Positions 7,517-16,462 of a stretch of DNA of 64,000 nt are shown one piece after another. Under the pieces are notes generated by a model that was not told where the DNA came from, did no database searches, and saw only the letters and a list, made by a program, of their open reading frames with translations. Position 1 is the stretch's first letter; the number at the start of each line of letters is the position of its first letter. This DNA comes from Peptococcaceae bacterium UBA7702 (GTDB taxonomy: Bacteria > Bacillota > Dehalobacteriia > UBA7702): NCBI GenBank assembly GCA_002482535.1, contig DLGE01000001.1, positions 884,536-948,535 of the forward strand, read 5' to 3'. The position numbers were made by a program, and so were the translations under genes.

Positions 7517-7612
7517 TTAATTGGCATTTTTAAGTGACTGACGATATGTCATAGGCGCCAGCTTTTTTCTAAACTGGCTCTTTTCTCCCCATAAGATAAC
7601 TTCCCTATGCAT
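7517..7612 (-). pseudogene. Remnant of an IS3-type transposase C-terminus
   Basis: A 31-codon frame ends KSQFRKKLAPMTYRQSL, resembling the last residues of IS3-family OrfB transposases (K-L-x-P-M-x-Y-R pattern). Nothing upstream in frame continues the integrase core, and no inverted ends are evident. It appears to be the tail left by an old insertion. The rest of 7620-7825 holds nothing recognisable. Confidence 0.45.
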
Positions 7613-7825
7613 ATTCCTGAATTTTATTATTTCATATGTCTACTCAAAAGGGATCTTATTATACGTTCAGGGGCTTTTTATTTTTGCATATTATGTATAT
7701 TTCTTGAAGTAATATAATCTTTTCAAAACCACATGTCCGCGCCTCCTTCCGGGCAGCGGCAGATTTTTTTCAGACCCGCCGCTTCCCTCTTAAATTTTAT
7801 CTTTTATAGGAGCAACTTCACTCCT

Positions 7826-8947
7826 TTATTTCAGCGAATTCATCATTGCCATCAGATTTTCGCTCTTACAATTCATGGGTATCTCGCAGCCGGAACCGAG
7901 GATGAAGCCGCCCTTCATTCCGATGCCTGTAATCAGTTTTTCGCAGTATTCGCTCACCTCATCGGCGGTACCGAAGGCCAACATGGTCGCGGGAACATCA
8001 CCACGCAGGGAGTGTCTACCTTCTAAAATCTCCGAAGCCTTAAATAAATCGGTCAGGCCATCGAACTCGAAGTGGATAGAGCCTTTGGGCAGTTCCAAAA
8101 ATCTGTCCAGCATGGGTATCCAGTTGCCATCGGCATGGAGGACAGTCCTGTAGCCTGCCGCGTGGAAGGCCATGATCATATCCTTCAGATAAGGAAAGGA
8201 GAAATCGTCAAAGATAGCGGGGGATATGGAATTCGCGTCGGAGCGCATGGCAAAGACTTGAATTCTCTTTACAGAGCTTCTGCCCGCGTTTTTCAGAGTG
8301 GACTTGATCACGTTGGGAGTCTCCTTTTTAATAAGCTCCTTCAGCAAATCGGGCTCAGTATAGATATCCACGCAAAATTCCATAAAGGAGCGGATCAAAG
8401 AGATCTGGTCGAACAGCGGCATCATCGCCGTACCCGAAATTGCCTCAACCCCCATACCCTTTAAAAATTTGACCAACTTGCCCGCGGTCATTCCCAGTTT
8501 AACCCACCGGGCGGTGAGCCTAAAATTGCTTTTGAACGGTGGTTTCTGAATGGAGCACATATACCTGTTAAACCAGCCCGCCCAGCCATTTGCGATGATG
8601 TCCCTGTAGTCATCGTGATCCATTCTCGATTTTTCAATAAATTGAAACTGCTCGTCGTCGCCCAGTTCGTAACCGGGCCGTCTCGCCTCAAGCCCTTCGG
8701 CGAAAATAACCTCACCCAGGGGCAACCCCATGCATAGATCGGGCTTGCCGAAATGATCATAGGTTATTTTCAGGGCCTCCATCCACTTTTTTGGGTTGTC
8801 CATCATCTCCTTTTGCGTGATTCCGGCAAATTTGCCGGGATAGGACACATACATAGGATAGATCGGTATCTCGCGCCTGTCCTTTATTGGCTTCACGTCC
8901 ATACAGTTTTGGACTTTCTCCGCCGATGTCATGGTAAAACCAGCCAT
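7826..8947 (-). CDS. URO-D superfamily (MtaA-like) methyltransferase, copy 2
   Basis: A 373-residue protein of the same superfamily as the gene at 2617, only moderately similar to it. Visible landmarks are LHADGNW (normally HxCGN), GDVPATMLAFGTADEVSEYC and the late GSGCEIP motif. The His and the last Cys of the MtaA-type zinc site are kept, while the middle Cys is Asp. ATG follows GGAGGGG at six bases. It is divergent from its own PucR-like regulator. Likely roles are methyl transfer to or from a corrinoid or an unknown demethylation; haem synthesis is unlikely given the context. Confidence 0.78.
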   Translation of the reverse strand: MAGFTMTSAEKVQNCMDVKPIKDRREIPIYPMYVSYPGKFAGITQKEMMDNPKKWMEALKITYDHFGKPDLCMGLPLGEVIFAEGLEARRPGYELGDDEQFQFIEKSRMDHDDYRDIIANGWAGWFNRYMCSIQKPPFKSNFRLTARWVKLGMTAGKLVKFLKGMGVEAISGTAMMPLFDQISLIRSFMEFCVDIYTEPDLLKELIKKETPNVIKSTLKNAGRSSVKRIQVFAMRSDANSISPAIFDDFSFPYLKDMIMAFHAAGYRTVLHADGNWIPMLDRFLELPKGSIHFEFDGLTDLFKASEILEGRHSLRGDVPATMLAFGTADEVSEYCEKLITGIGMKGGFILGSGCEIPMNCKSENLMAMMNSLK

Positions 8948-9038
8948 GGTAACCCCTCCTCTCTGATTTTACTCCATTATATCATCGTAAGTAAGGAATT
9001 CTACATCCATAGTGGCAAAAGATGAACCGCCGTGACAC

Positions 9039-9067
9039 TTGCCAATTTGTCCACTGTGGACTATAAT
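9039..9067 (+). promoter_or_regulatory. Promoter with spacer palindrome, regulator 2
   Basis: TTGCCA (9039-9044) and TATAAT (9062-9067) are 17 bases apart. The 13-bp palindrome GTCCAC-T-GTGGAC (9049-9061) occupies the spacer and touches the -10, as at 3972-4000. A minus-strand TATAAT at 8976-8981 probably serves the divergent methyltransferase. Confidence 0.65.
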
Positions 9068-9088
9068 CATCATAGGGAGGGATTTGTT

Positions 9089-10534
9089 ATGAAACTGAGT
9101 ATGTGGATATTGGCGGACAGGCTTTCTCACGACGTTTCAAGACTGGATATAAACGACGGCTCCGCCACAATCAGCGGCACACGCTTCTTTTCTGAAAAGT
9201 TGTCCAGGTTTGCTCCGGAGTACGTCTATGTCGGAAAAGGCTCCGACATGTTTACGGATCCCGATTATAACAACATGGTCATACTGGTGCATGGCTATGA
9301 TCTTATGTTCATTGAGGACCAGAGTGTTGAAACGGTACTCAACGACGTTTTGGCCGCCTTTGAGTTTTATAACTCATGGGAGGCGTCACTGTGGGCGGCT
9401 TCAGCCCACAGTGACCCCATACAACACATGGTTGACCTGAGCAAGGGTGTCATGCCCGCGCCAATCGGCATCGCCGACAGCGCGGGGCGCGCCGTGGCCT
9501 GGACAAAATGCGAAGACACCCATAGCCAAGATGAGGGCTGGCGATATTTTATCGAGAATGGAATTGTGCCAACCTCATATACCAGCGCCCGGATAAGGGA
9601 TGTACGCGGAAATCTTTTGAGAGACTGGTCGGCGGCTCCGCAGATTTATCAGATGGATGGCAGAACCTGCATCGGCGCGCAGATCATGTCCGGCGGAGAG
9701 TATGTGGCGGCTTTTTATATGCAGGAGTATGAAAAAAGATTCACTCCCGGCGATGTTCAGCTGGCGGAGGTTTTCTGCGGGGTGTTATCGAGGCTTGCCT
9801 CCATGCAGTCGGTCAGCTCGGAAATCAAATCCGGCGCCGCGATGATAAGTGCTCTGCTGGACGGCGCCGAACCGGATGAGCGCGTCTGCGCAAGGCTTGA
9901 TGAACTTATCCCGGGGGAGTCACCGTACCAGCTTGTCCTGATACACAGCGTCACGGCCAGCACGAATATTGTCCGCAAAAGTACGCTTCTGGAGACGGTC
10001 AAACAAGCTGGCGTTGACAGCGTATCTCTGATATACGGCGACGATATTGTCAGTGTGGCGCGGGAGACCGAGGCAGAGGCATTTCTGGAAACACTGAAAA
10101 GGCATGTCAACCTCTCTCACTATGTCGCCGGCGTCTCCATGCCTTTTCACGACTGGGGAAAGGTTTTATCCCGGTACAGGCAGGCCGGGTTCGCCATCGA
10201 ACAGGCGGCCGGCGGGGCCGGAATGTTTTTCTACCGGGATTTTGCCTTCGAACATCTGCTTGCGGGAATTGACGGCCACGGCCGCGAACTGGAGTTAACG
10301 CATCCGGCCCTGGACACGCTCATGGCATATGATAAGAAAAACGGCACGGAGCTGTACAAAACCCTTGAGCGCTATCTGACAAACGAACGCAATATGGTGC
10401 GGACGGCGCAGGAGCTGTGTATTCATAGAAACTCCATGAAATACAGAATACGCCGGATTAAAGAACGCATCAACTGCAATTTGGACGACCCGGAGGAACG
10501 CCTTTATCTTTTACTGTCCTACCGTTTGACATAG
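9089..10534 (+). CDS. PucR-like transcriptional regulator, copy 2
   Basis: A 481-residue paralogue of the regulator at 4017, similar along its whole length (MKLSMWILADRL start, GIVPTSYT in the middle, C-terminal HTH NERNMVRTAQELCIHRNSMK). The annotated frame begins at 9032, but ATG at 9089 matches the paralogue and has GGGAGGG seven bases upstream. It probably controls the divergent methyltransferase 2 and itself. The ligand is unknown. Confidence 0.85.
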   Translation: MKLSMWILADRLSHDVSRLDINDGSATISGTRFFSEKLSRFAPEYVYVGKGSDMFTDPDYNNMVILVHGYDLMFIEDQSVETVLNDVLAAFEFYNSWEASLWAASAHSDPIQHMVDLSKGVMPAPIGIADSAGRAVAWTKCEDTHSQDEGWRYFIENGIVPTSYTSARIRDVRGNLLRDWSAAPQIYQMDGRTCIGAQIMSGGEYVAAFYMQEYEKRFTPGDVQLAEVFCGVLSRLASMQSVSSEIKSGAAMISALLDGAEPDERVCARLDELIPGESPYQLVLIHSVTASTNIVRKSTLLETVKQAGVDSVSLIYGDDIVSVARETEAEAFLETLKRHVNLSHYVAGVSMPFHDWGKVLSRYRQAGFAIEQAAGGAGMFFYRDFAFEHLLAGIDGHGRELELTHPALDTLMAYDKKNGTELYKTLERYLTNERNMVRTAQELCIHRNSMKYRIRRIKERINCNLDDPEERLYLLLSYRLT

Positions 10535-10562
10535 CCTGCGAGCCGCGCAGCGCAGGCTATGT
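10529..10562. repeat. 12-bp perfect inverted repeat at the regulator 2 stop
   Basis: 10529-10540 (ACATAGCCTGCG) pairs with 10551-10562. It overlaps the stop codon and lacks a T run. It may stabilise the mRNA 3' end or act as a weak terminator. Confidence 0.6.
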
Positions 10563-10626
10563 GGACAAAGAAATTATGGAATTTATAAAATTCATAAAAA
10601 CCAAACAATCAAAATTTCTAACTGTT

Positions 10627-10653
10627 ATCCTGATCGTATATCAGGATTTTTTT
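10627..10653 (+). terminator. Intrinsic terminator
   Basis: ATCCTGAT (10627-10634) pairs with ATCAGGAT (10640-10647), followed by seven T. It ends transcription of regulator 2. The remaining gap to 10785 shows no other feature. Confidence 0.85.
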
Positions 10654-10785
10654 ATGCACCGCGTACCTTGGCTTATCCCAAATATAACCATTGAAATCAA
10701 AATTTGGCTATGATATGCTTTTTTTAATATTTGTCTATGATCGTATGGTTGATTCGCACTTGATTGAAAGGAGAAGTACTTTACG

Positions 10786-12306
10786 ATGAAGAAAAGACTT
10801 TTCTATCTGATGCTCTGTTCCATTTTTACCGTTATCTTTTTTTCCGCACCGTTGCTGGCGGCGGAGCAGTCCACAGCCACCGGCATCAATGTTCAATACC
10901 ATACCCAGGCGGAAATCAGGAGCTTCCTTGCAACGGGAGGAGCCAAAGCCGGCGACAATACCACTTATGGCGTTTCTCCCAGTTTTTCGCAGCCTTTTAG
11001 CAGCGGCAGCCTCAGCAGCGGCAGCCTCTATTCGGCCCTGGCCATGGTCAATCAGATCCGCTACATTGCCGGCGTATCCTCTCAGATCACCCTGAACACT
11101 GCCTACAACGGCTACGCCCAGGACGCGGCCTTTCTCCAGTATTTGAACGGCACCATTTCCCACGCTCCCAGCCGCCCCGCCGGCGTCAGCGACAGCCTTT
11201 ACAATTCCGGCTACAAAGGCGCCTCCTCCTCCAACGTGGCCATGGGTTATGCGACGTTGAACAGCGCGATTTTAAGCGGATGGATGGGAGACAGCGATTC
11301 CTATAACCTGGACCGCGTCGGTCATCGCCGCTGGATCCTCTACCCCGAACTTTCCGCCACAGGCTTTGGCGCCGTGGAAAAATATTATGCCATGTATGTT
11401 TTTGATTCCGATGCTTCCTCTCCCTATTATGGCGTGGCTTGGCCAGCCCAGAATATGCCCATGGATTACTTTGCCAACAGCGATCCCTGGAGCATCTCCA
11501 TGGGACAGGCCGTCGACATAAATACCGCCAGCGTGCAGCTGGTGCGGTTGTCCGACGGTCACACCTGGAATTTTTCCAAGGCTGATCAAAGCGACGGTTA
11601 CTTTAATGTCAACAATGATACATACGGCGATCCGGGCTGCATCATCTTTCGTCCCAATAACATCAGTTACGCTGCCGGGGATTCCTTTTCGGTAACCGTC
11701 AGCGGCCTCTCCAAAACCGTTACATATCAGGTGAATTTCTTCTCCTTGACCACATCGGGCTTTAGCGATGTCCCCGACAACCAATGGTACGCGCCCTATG
11801 TGACGGATCTCGCGGCCAAGGGCATTCTCAGCGGCAAAAGCGACGGCATCTTTGACCCCAACGGCACCATCAAACGAGGTGAATTCGCCAAAATCCTCGC
11901 CACAGCCTCCAGGGAAGATCTTGGGGCCTACCAGGGCAATACCAAGTTCAGCGATGTTGCCCAAAGCATGTGGTACGCCAAATACATCCAGTGGGCCAGT
12001 GCAAAAGGTATTGTCAACGGCACTTCCTCCACGACCTTTGCGCCGGAAGCCAACATCACCCGCCAGGAAATGGCGGTGATGATCAAACGTTACGCGGATT
12101 ATAAAAAGATCACATTGACCAAAACCGTGACCGTTGTCACCTTTGCCGACAGCAGCTCCATCGCCTCCTGGGCCCGGGACGCTGTCTCCAACCTGCAACA
12201 GGCCGGCATCATCAACGGTACCGGCGGCAATCAATTCAATCCCCTGGGCAACGCCACCCGGGCCGAAGCCGCCAAAATGATTTCTTTGTTTCTCAAATTA
12301 CAATAG
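10786..12306 (+). CDS. Secreted CAP-domain protein with three SLH repeats
   Basis: A 506-residue exported cell-surface protein. It has a Sec signal peptide (residues 1-25, ending LLAAEQ), a CAP/SCP-like domain at about 75-190 (MVNQIRYIAGV, HAPSRP, VGHRRWILYP), a beta region at 220-320, and three S-layer homology repeats beginning FSDVPDNQWYAPYV, FSDVAQSMWYAKYI and FADSSSIASWARDA. SLH repeats anchor proteins to pyruvylated wall polymers. The CAP role here is unknown; some CAP proteins bind lipids or are found with spore-coat factors. It is monocistronic between terminators. Confidence 0.9.
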   Translation: MKKRLFYLMLCSIFTVIFFSAPLLAAEQSTATGINVQYHTQAEIRSFLATGGAKAGDNTTYGVSPSFSQPFSSGSLSSGSLYSALAMVNQIRYIAGVSSQITLNTAYNGYAQDAAFLQYLNGTISHAPSRPAGVSDSLYNSGYKGASSSNVAMGYATLNSAILSGWMGDSDSYNLDRVGHRRWILYPELSATGFGAVEKYYAMYVFDSDASSPYYGVAWPAQNMPMDYFANSDPWSISMGQAVDINTASVQLVRLSDGHTWNFSKADQSDGYFNVNNDTYGDPGCIIFRPNNISYAAGDSFSVTVSGLSKTVTYQVNFFSLTTSGFSDVPDNQWYAPYVTDLAAKGILSGKSDGIFDPNGTIKRGEFAKILATASREDLGAYQGNTKFSDVAQSMWYAKYIQWASAKGIVNGTSSTTFAPEANITRQEMAVMIKRYADYKKITLTKTVTVVTFADSSSIASWARDAVSNLQQAGIINGTGGNQFNPLGNATRAEAAKMISLFLKLQ

Positions 12307-12355
12307 GCCCTCCGGTAATTTTTGATATAACTCCCTTGACCCCGTGGACTAAACT

Positions 12356-12847
12356 CTAAGAAACAGACCGTAAAAAAGAAACCTCCTGTTGTAGCATGAA
12401 ACTACAACAGGAGGTTATTTTCATACCCAGACGGTTATGGGCTACAGTATCGACGATGGTCACGATATCCCCCAGGGCAATGGCACCGACGGCAAAGGTT
12501 ACGTTGTGGGTGCCGGTGGTCGCCATAATATTGGCGAAAAAGACGCCGTTCACATAAAGGGCGGCAGGGCCAACATAGGTTAAAGGCGTTACCGAAACCG
12601 GACCGGGGATCTTATGGGTATCCAAGTCATTCACAGCGGTGACGTTGGTTATCGGCTTGGCGGAAATGTTTTCGATGGAAATAGAGTAAGTAAGAATTTG
12701 ATTTCGCTGGTAGGTACCTTAAACGACATTTTTATCCACAGTCAGCACGTCCAACAGTGTCGCGGTTGCGACATTCAATGTAGCTTCCCCTGTTTGGGTA
12801 TCATAATTAAAAGTAACGGTTGCTTGATTTAGAATTGTTGTAGCCAT
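12356..12847 (-). pseudogene. DUF11-type repeat protein, interrupted by a stop
   Basis: ATG at 12847 opens MATTILNQATVTFNYDTQTG and reads VDKNVV before an in-frame TAA (12719-12721). The same frame continues without a gap (GTYQRNQILTYSISIENISA, then FAVGAIALGDIVTIVDTV). This is the pattern of Clostridia proteins with DUF11-like beta repeats. After DTVAHN the reading runs into the terminator hairpin, so the 3' part is missing too. One nonsense change and a truncation make it a decayed gene. An external stop-codon check on reads is worthwhile. Confidence 0.7.
12380..12416. terminator. Strong hairpin terminator
   Basis: A 15-bp perfect stem (12380-12394 with 12402-12416), loop CATGAAA, with A-rich and T-rich flanks. 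It ends the SLH gene and is fused into the 3' end of the pseudogene on the opposite strand. Confidence 0.85.
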
Positions 12848-12949
12848 AAAACTGACTCTTTTATATATACCCATAAAGGGTGAATACTCTATACTAAAAA
12901 GATATGCGGCTTTGTCCCATTTTGTGAATCTCGTCCCACTACTCCAAAA

Positions 12950-12978
12950 TAAAAAAATCCCCCGCATTGATGCGGGGG
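12950..12978 (-). terminator. Terminator of the trpS-scpAB-gerW operon
   Basis: CCCCCGCA (12959-12966) pairs with TGCGGGGG (12971-12978). On the minus strand a run of seven T follows. It lies about 135 bp beyond the gerW stop. 12979-13112 contains GC-rich repeats but no gene. Confidence 0.85.
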
Positions 12979-13112
12979 TTAGGCTGATGCGGCGGCGCTG
13001 CCGCTGCCTTGGGTTTAAGTACCCGGACGGGGAAATGACTCTCCCCTTCCTGTCCTTCCCTTAAGAGGGTTTGGCTTTATTGACAGGCCGGTTGATTCTA
13101 TATCATGATTAC

Positions 13113-13550
13113 TTATTGCGGGGATTCTTCCGTTTCACTGACTTCCACAATAATCTCTTCTTCCACAGCCGCTTCTTCTTTCTCTTTCTTTTTGCCCAGG
13201 TTCTTGACGAGTTTCACAATGCTTTCCACCACAGAGTCGATATTGCCGCCAATGCTGGCGTCGTCGATATGGATGAATTTCACATCGTCGGCGGTGACGG
13301 CAATAAAGCCTAAGGGCAGCACGCTGATGCCGCCGCCGGTACCGCCGCCAAAGGGCATTTTCGCGTTTGCTTCCGGCTTGCCGTATTCACCGCCGCCGCA
13401 ACCGAAACCGCAGGCCAGTTTTGTTACGGGGATGATAGACGTGCCGTTGGGCAGATTCAGGGGATCGCCGATTACGGTATTGGCGTCCACCACTTTTTTA
13501 AGATTTTCCAATACACTGGTCATCAATGCTTCAATCGGATGTTCGCTCAT
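13113..13550 (-). CDS. ytfJ: GerW/YtfJ family sporulation protein
   Basis: A 145-residue protein of the GerW (YtfJ) family, which in Bacillus is needed for proper spore germination. The family core is clear: ANTVIGDPLNLPNGTSIIPV, the glycine-rich FGCGGGEYG and GGGTGGGISVLPLGF, and a hydrophobic C-terminal helix followed by an acidic tail. It is the last gene of the operon, and its start overlaps the end of the DUF2953 gene by four bases, as ytfI-ytfJ do in other spore formers. Confidence 0.9.
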   Translation of the reverse strand: MSEHPIEALMTSVLENLKKVVDANTVIGDPLNLPNGTSIIPVTKLACGFGCGGGEYGKPEANAKMPFGGGTGGGISVLPLGFIAVTADDVKFIHIDDASIGGNIDSVVESIVKLVKNLGKKKEKEEAAVEEEIIVEVSETEESPQ

Positions 13551-14161
13551 TTTTCTTCCTCCGTTTTTTTCTTCTTTTTGGGTAGTATTTTTAAAATGCT
13601 CGGCAGCATACTGCCAAAAGCTATAATCAGGTCAAAGAAACAGACGCGGATATCGCCGTCCACCGTCGCCATCATGGATTGTGTACACCAGGCGGGATAA
13701 AGACCGATGCGCCAACGGCAGTGGCGCAGATCACCAAAAATCAGGGGCAAAGCAGCATAGATCGCTCCGCTGACCTCGCCGGTAACGGCGGGATCGGGAA
13801 AACCGTAAACAACGCGAAGACGCACTCTGAAGCGTTTGAGACCTTTTTTAAAACGTTTCATCAGCCCGAGAATTTCGGGAATCAGCTCGTTTAGTGGTTT
13901 CCATTGCTTTTTCGCTTTTGCTTTGGCTTCTTCCTTCTCTTTTGCTTTGGCTTTTGCGCCCTTTTTCTCCTTTTTCGTTTTGGGATGCTCGCTGTCGTAT
14001 ACCGTGATACCAATTTTCTTGATATTCAGCACCGGGTGCAGAATGACTCTTTCGGTATCCTTCCCGTCCAGGTAGGAAATATGTAACGTGATCCGTAGAG
14101 GATAAAACAGCAAAAGCAACAAAAACAAGAGAACGATCAGGAGGACGATGAGAAGCGTCAT
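13547..14161 (-). CDS. ytfI: DUF2953 (YtfI-like) membrane protein
   Basis: A 204-residue protein with one strong N-terminal membrane span (LLIVLLIVLLFLLLLLFYP), a very basic Lys/Ala/Glu-rich linker at about 60-95, and a C-terminal DUF2953-type domain (VYGFPDPAVTGEVSGAIYAA). Its molecular role is unknown, but it is regularly paired with gerW/ytfJ in spore formers. It overlaps scpB at the start and gerW at the end, indicating translational coupling. Confidence 0.85.
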   Translation of the reverse strand: MTLLIVLLIVLLFLLLLLFYPLRITLHISYLDGKDTERVILHPVLNIKKIGITVYDSEHPKTKKEKKGAKAKAKEKEEAKAKAKKQWKPLNELIPEILGLMKRFKKGLKRFRVRLRVVYGFPDPAVTGEVSGAIYAALPLIFGDLRHCRWRIGLYPAWCTQSMMATVDGDIRVCFFDLIIAFGSMLPSILKILPKKKKKTEEEK

Positions 14162-14700
14162 ATCATATCCTCTTCTTTTTCAGCGGCTTCCTTCCTGTTC
14201 ACTGCGGGAAGCTCCTCCAGGGAGTTGATCCCCAAAAGCGCCAAGAACTTTTCGGAAGTGCCATACAAAACGGGTTTGCCCGGCGTATCCTTTCTGCCCA
14301 TTTCTTTCAGCAAGCCCTTTTCGTAAAGACTTGCCACCAGGGAATCGGCATTGACGCCGCGTATATTTTCGATTTCACCGCGGGTGACCGGCTGGCAGTA
14401 TGCGATGATCGCCAGCGTCTCCAGGGCGGCTTTGCTCAGGCGGTGCACCTTCGGCTGGTATAATTTTTCCAAATAGGGATAGACCGCTTCCTCGGTAACG
14501 AATTGATAACCGCCGGCGACTTCCTGCAAATGAAAGCCGCGGTCCTGATAAAAATCGATGAGTTCATCCAATATTTCTTTCGCCGTCTCTTCGCTGCATT
14601 GGGCGCAGGCGGCGATTTCCTTCCGTTTCAGCGGTTCCGGGGAGGAAAATAGCAGCGCTTCGATGGCTTGTCTGATTTCTGTGCTGAAAAGAGGTTCCAT
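14158..14700 (-). CDS. scpB: Segregation and condensation protein B
   Basis: A 180-residue kleisin-associated protein with two winged-helix domains (about 5-85 and 90-165; KAALETLAIIAYCQPVTRGE is the family signature). ScpB dimers bind ScpA and with SMC form the bacterial condensin. The open frame extends upstream, but ATG at 14700 overlaps the scpA stop as TAATG, which fixes the start and implies coupling. Confidence 0.95.
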   Translation of the reverse strand: MEPLFSTEIRQAIEALLFSSPEPLKRKEIAACAQCSEETAKEILDELIDFYQDRGFHLQEVAGGYQFVTEEAVYPYLEKLYQPKVHRLSKAALETLAIIAYCQPVTRGEIENIRGVNADSLVASLYEKGLLKEMGRKDTPGKPVLYGTSEKFLALLGINSLEELPAVNRKEAAEKEEDMI

Positions 14701-15461
14701 TAAATCCTGCTCACACTTTCTGCGGGAAAGATCATGATCTCTCCATAATTGACTTTTTGTAAAATAACGATATTGCGGCGGCGAATCATTTCCAGCAAGG
14801 CCAAAAAGAGCACGATCATGCGGATTTTTCCGTCGCAGACGCCGCAAAGCTCGGCAAAGCGAATCCCCGCGGGAAATTCCTTTAAACGCAATTGGATAAG
14901 GTGAATCTGCTGGTCTATGGTAATATTCTCCCGCTTTACCCGGTGAAAAAGTTCCTTTTCCCCCAGGCGCGCCAAAATCGTTTCCATGGCCGCGTTTAGT
15001 TTGTCCAAAGAAAAGCCGTGAAAGATATCGTGCTCATGAAAGAGAGAAATATACATTTCTGTTTCATCGGGGCGTACGATCTGCCGGTTGCGCTTTTCTG
15101 CCAGAGCAGAAAAGGACTCCGCCAGTTCCCGGTATTTTTTATATTCTAAAATCTGCCGCACCAAATCGTTTCTGGGGTCGTTCTCCTCCTCATAATACCC
15201 TTCGGGGAAGGATGTGCCGTCGTCCTTATGGACTGCCGGTAACAGCATTTTGGTTTTGATGGCGATGAGCGTCGCCGCCAGAACCAAAAATTCGCTGGCA
15301 ACCTCAAGATCAAGACTGCTCATGGCATTGAGGTAGGAAAGATATTGCCTGGTAATTTCGGCAATGGGAATATCATAGATATCCACCTGGTTTTCATCAA
15401 GAAGATGACACAGCAGATCAAAAGGACCTTCAAAGTTATCCAAGCGGATCGAAATGGACAT
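14700..15461 (-). CDS. scpA: Segregation and condensation protein A (kleisin)
   Basis: A 253-residue kleisin that bridges SMC heads and binds ScpB in chromosome condensation. The N-terminal LDNFEGPFDLLCHLLDENQV is diagnostic, with the C-terminal winged helix at about 175-240. The start overlaps the trpS stop (TGATG). The usual scpA-scpB order is kept. Confidence 0.95.
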   Translation of the reverse strand: MSISIRLDNFEGPFDLLCHLLDENQVDIYDIPIAEITRQYLSYLNAMSSLDLEVASEFLVLAATLIAIKTKMLLPAVHKDDGTSFPEGYYEEENDPRNDLVRQILEYKKYRELAESFSALAEKRNRQIVRPDETEMYISLFHEHDIFHGFSLDKLNAAMETILARLGEKELFHRVKRENITIDQQIHLIQLRLKEFPAGIRFAELCGVCDGKIRMIVLFLALLEMIRRRNIVILQKVNYGEIMIFPAESVSRI

Positions 15462-16447
15462 CAGATACGCATAGCCTCCCTGACCATGGTCAATGTTTTA
15501 GACGCTGTTTGCCGGGCGCGGTCTTCACCGTCGGCCAGAATATCCCAAAGCCGGTCCGGATCCGCCGCCAAAGCGTTTCGTCTTTCCCGCATCGGCGCCA
15601 TAAACTCATCAAGAACCTTAGAAAGCCGCTTTTTACAGGCCACACAGCCAATGGTCCCCGCTTTGCAGCGTTCCTCGATATCGGCGGCTTCTTCTTTATT
15701 ATAAAAGGTATGATAGGTGTAAACGGTGCAAACATCAGGATGGCCGAGGTCGTCCTTTTTGATCCGGGCGGGGTCGGTCACCATCTGGCTGACTCGCTGG
15801 CCGATGAGTTTCGCGTCGGCGTCTAAGGGGATATCGTTGCCGTAGCTTTTGCTCATCTTGCGGTTATCGGTACCCGGCAGCAACTTGATTTTGGCCAAAA
15901 GCGCTTTCGGTTCCGGAAAAACTTCCGTTTCATAGAGGTGATTGAACCGCCGCACCAACTCCCTGGTGAATTCCAGGTGGGGCAGCTGATCTTCGCCCAC
16001 GGGCACCCCGGTGCCGCGGTAGACCATGATATCCGCGGACATCAGCAAAGGATAACCCAAAAAGCCGTGGGTGGAGATATCCTTCCCCTCTTTGCCAAAC
16101 TGAACGATTTGATCCTTGAAGGTCGGCACCCGTTCCAGCCAGCTCAAAGGAGTAATCATCGAAAGCAGCAAATCAAGCTCGGCATGTTCTTTGACATGGC
16201 TCTGCACAAAAACCGCACTGTGAGCAGGATCGATCCCCGCCGCCAGAAAGTCCAGGGCCATTTCCTTGATATTTTCTCTGATTTGCAACGTATCGGAAAA
16301 ACCGGTGGTCAAGGTATGCCAATCGGCGATCATATAATAATTTTCGTTGCCTTCCTGGAGCGCGGCCCAGTTTTCCAAGACACTCAAATGCCCCAGGTGC
16401 AACTTTCCGGTGGGGCGCATACCGCTTAAAATCACTTCTTTTGTCAT
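15461..16447 (-). CDS. trpS: Tryptophanyl-tRNA synthetase
   Basis: A 328-residue class I aminoacyl-tRNA synthetase charging tRNA-Trp. The HIGH-equivalent is GKLHLGHL (residues 14-21) and the KMSKS loop is RKMSKSYG (about 195). The length is normal. GAAGGAG precedes ATG by six bases. There is no T-box leader; the gene is inside an operon, 15 bp after the M50 protease gene. Confidence 0.96.
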   Translation of the reverse strand: MTKEVILSGMRPTGKLHLGHLSVLENWAALQEGNENYYMIADWHTLTTGFSDTLQIRENIKEMALDFLAAGIDPAHSAVFVQSHVKEHAELDLLLSMITPLSWLERVPTFKDQIVQFGKEGKDISTHGFLGYPLLMSADIMVYRGTGVPVGEDQLPHLEFTRELVRRFNHLYETEVFPEPKALLAKIKLLPGTDNRKMSKSYGNDIPLDADAKLIGQRVSQMVTDPARIKKDDLGHPDVCTVYTYHTFYNKEEAADIEERCKAGTIGCVACKKRLSKVLDEFMAPMRERRNALAADPDRLWDILADGEDRARQTASKTLTMVREAMRI

Positions 16448-16462
16448 GGTGTTCTCCTTCGC

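Noticed and set aside
10786..12306. Shadow frames on the opposite strand of the SLH gene, including a 320-codon one
   Set aside because: They mirror the codon bias of the real gene and have no family features; the same applies to long antisense frames over fhs, metF, hydA and xseA.
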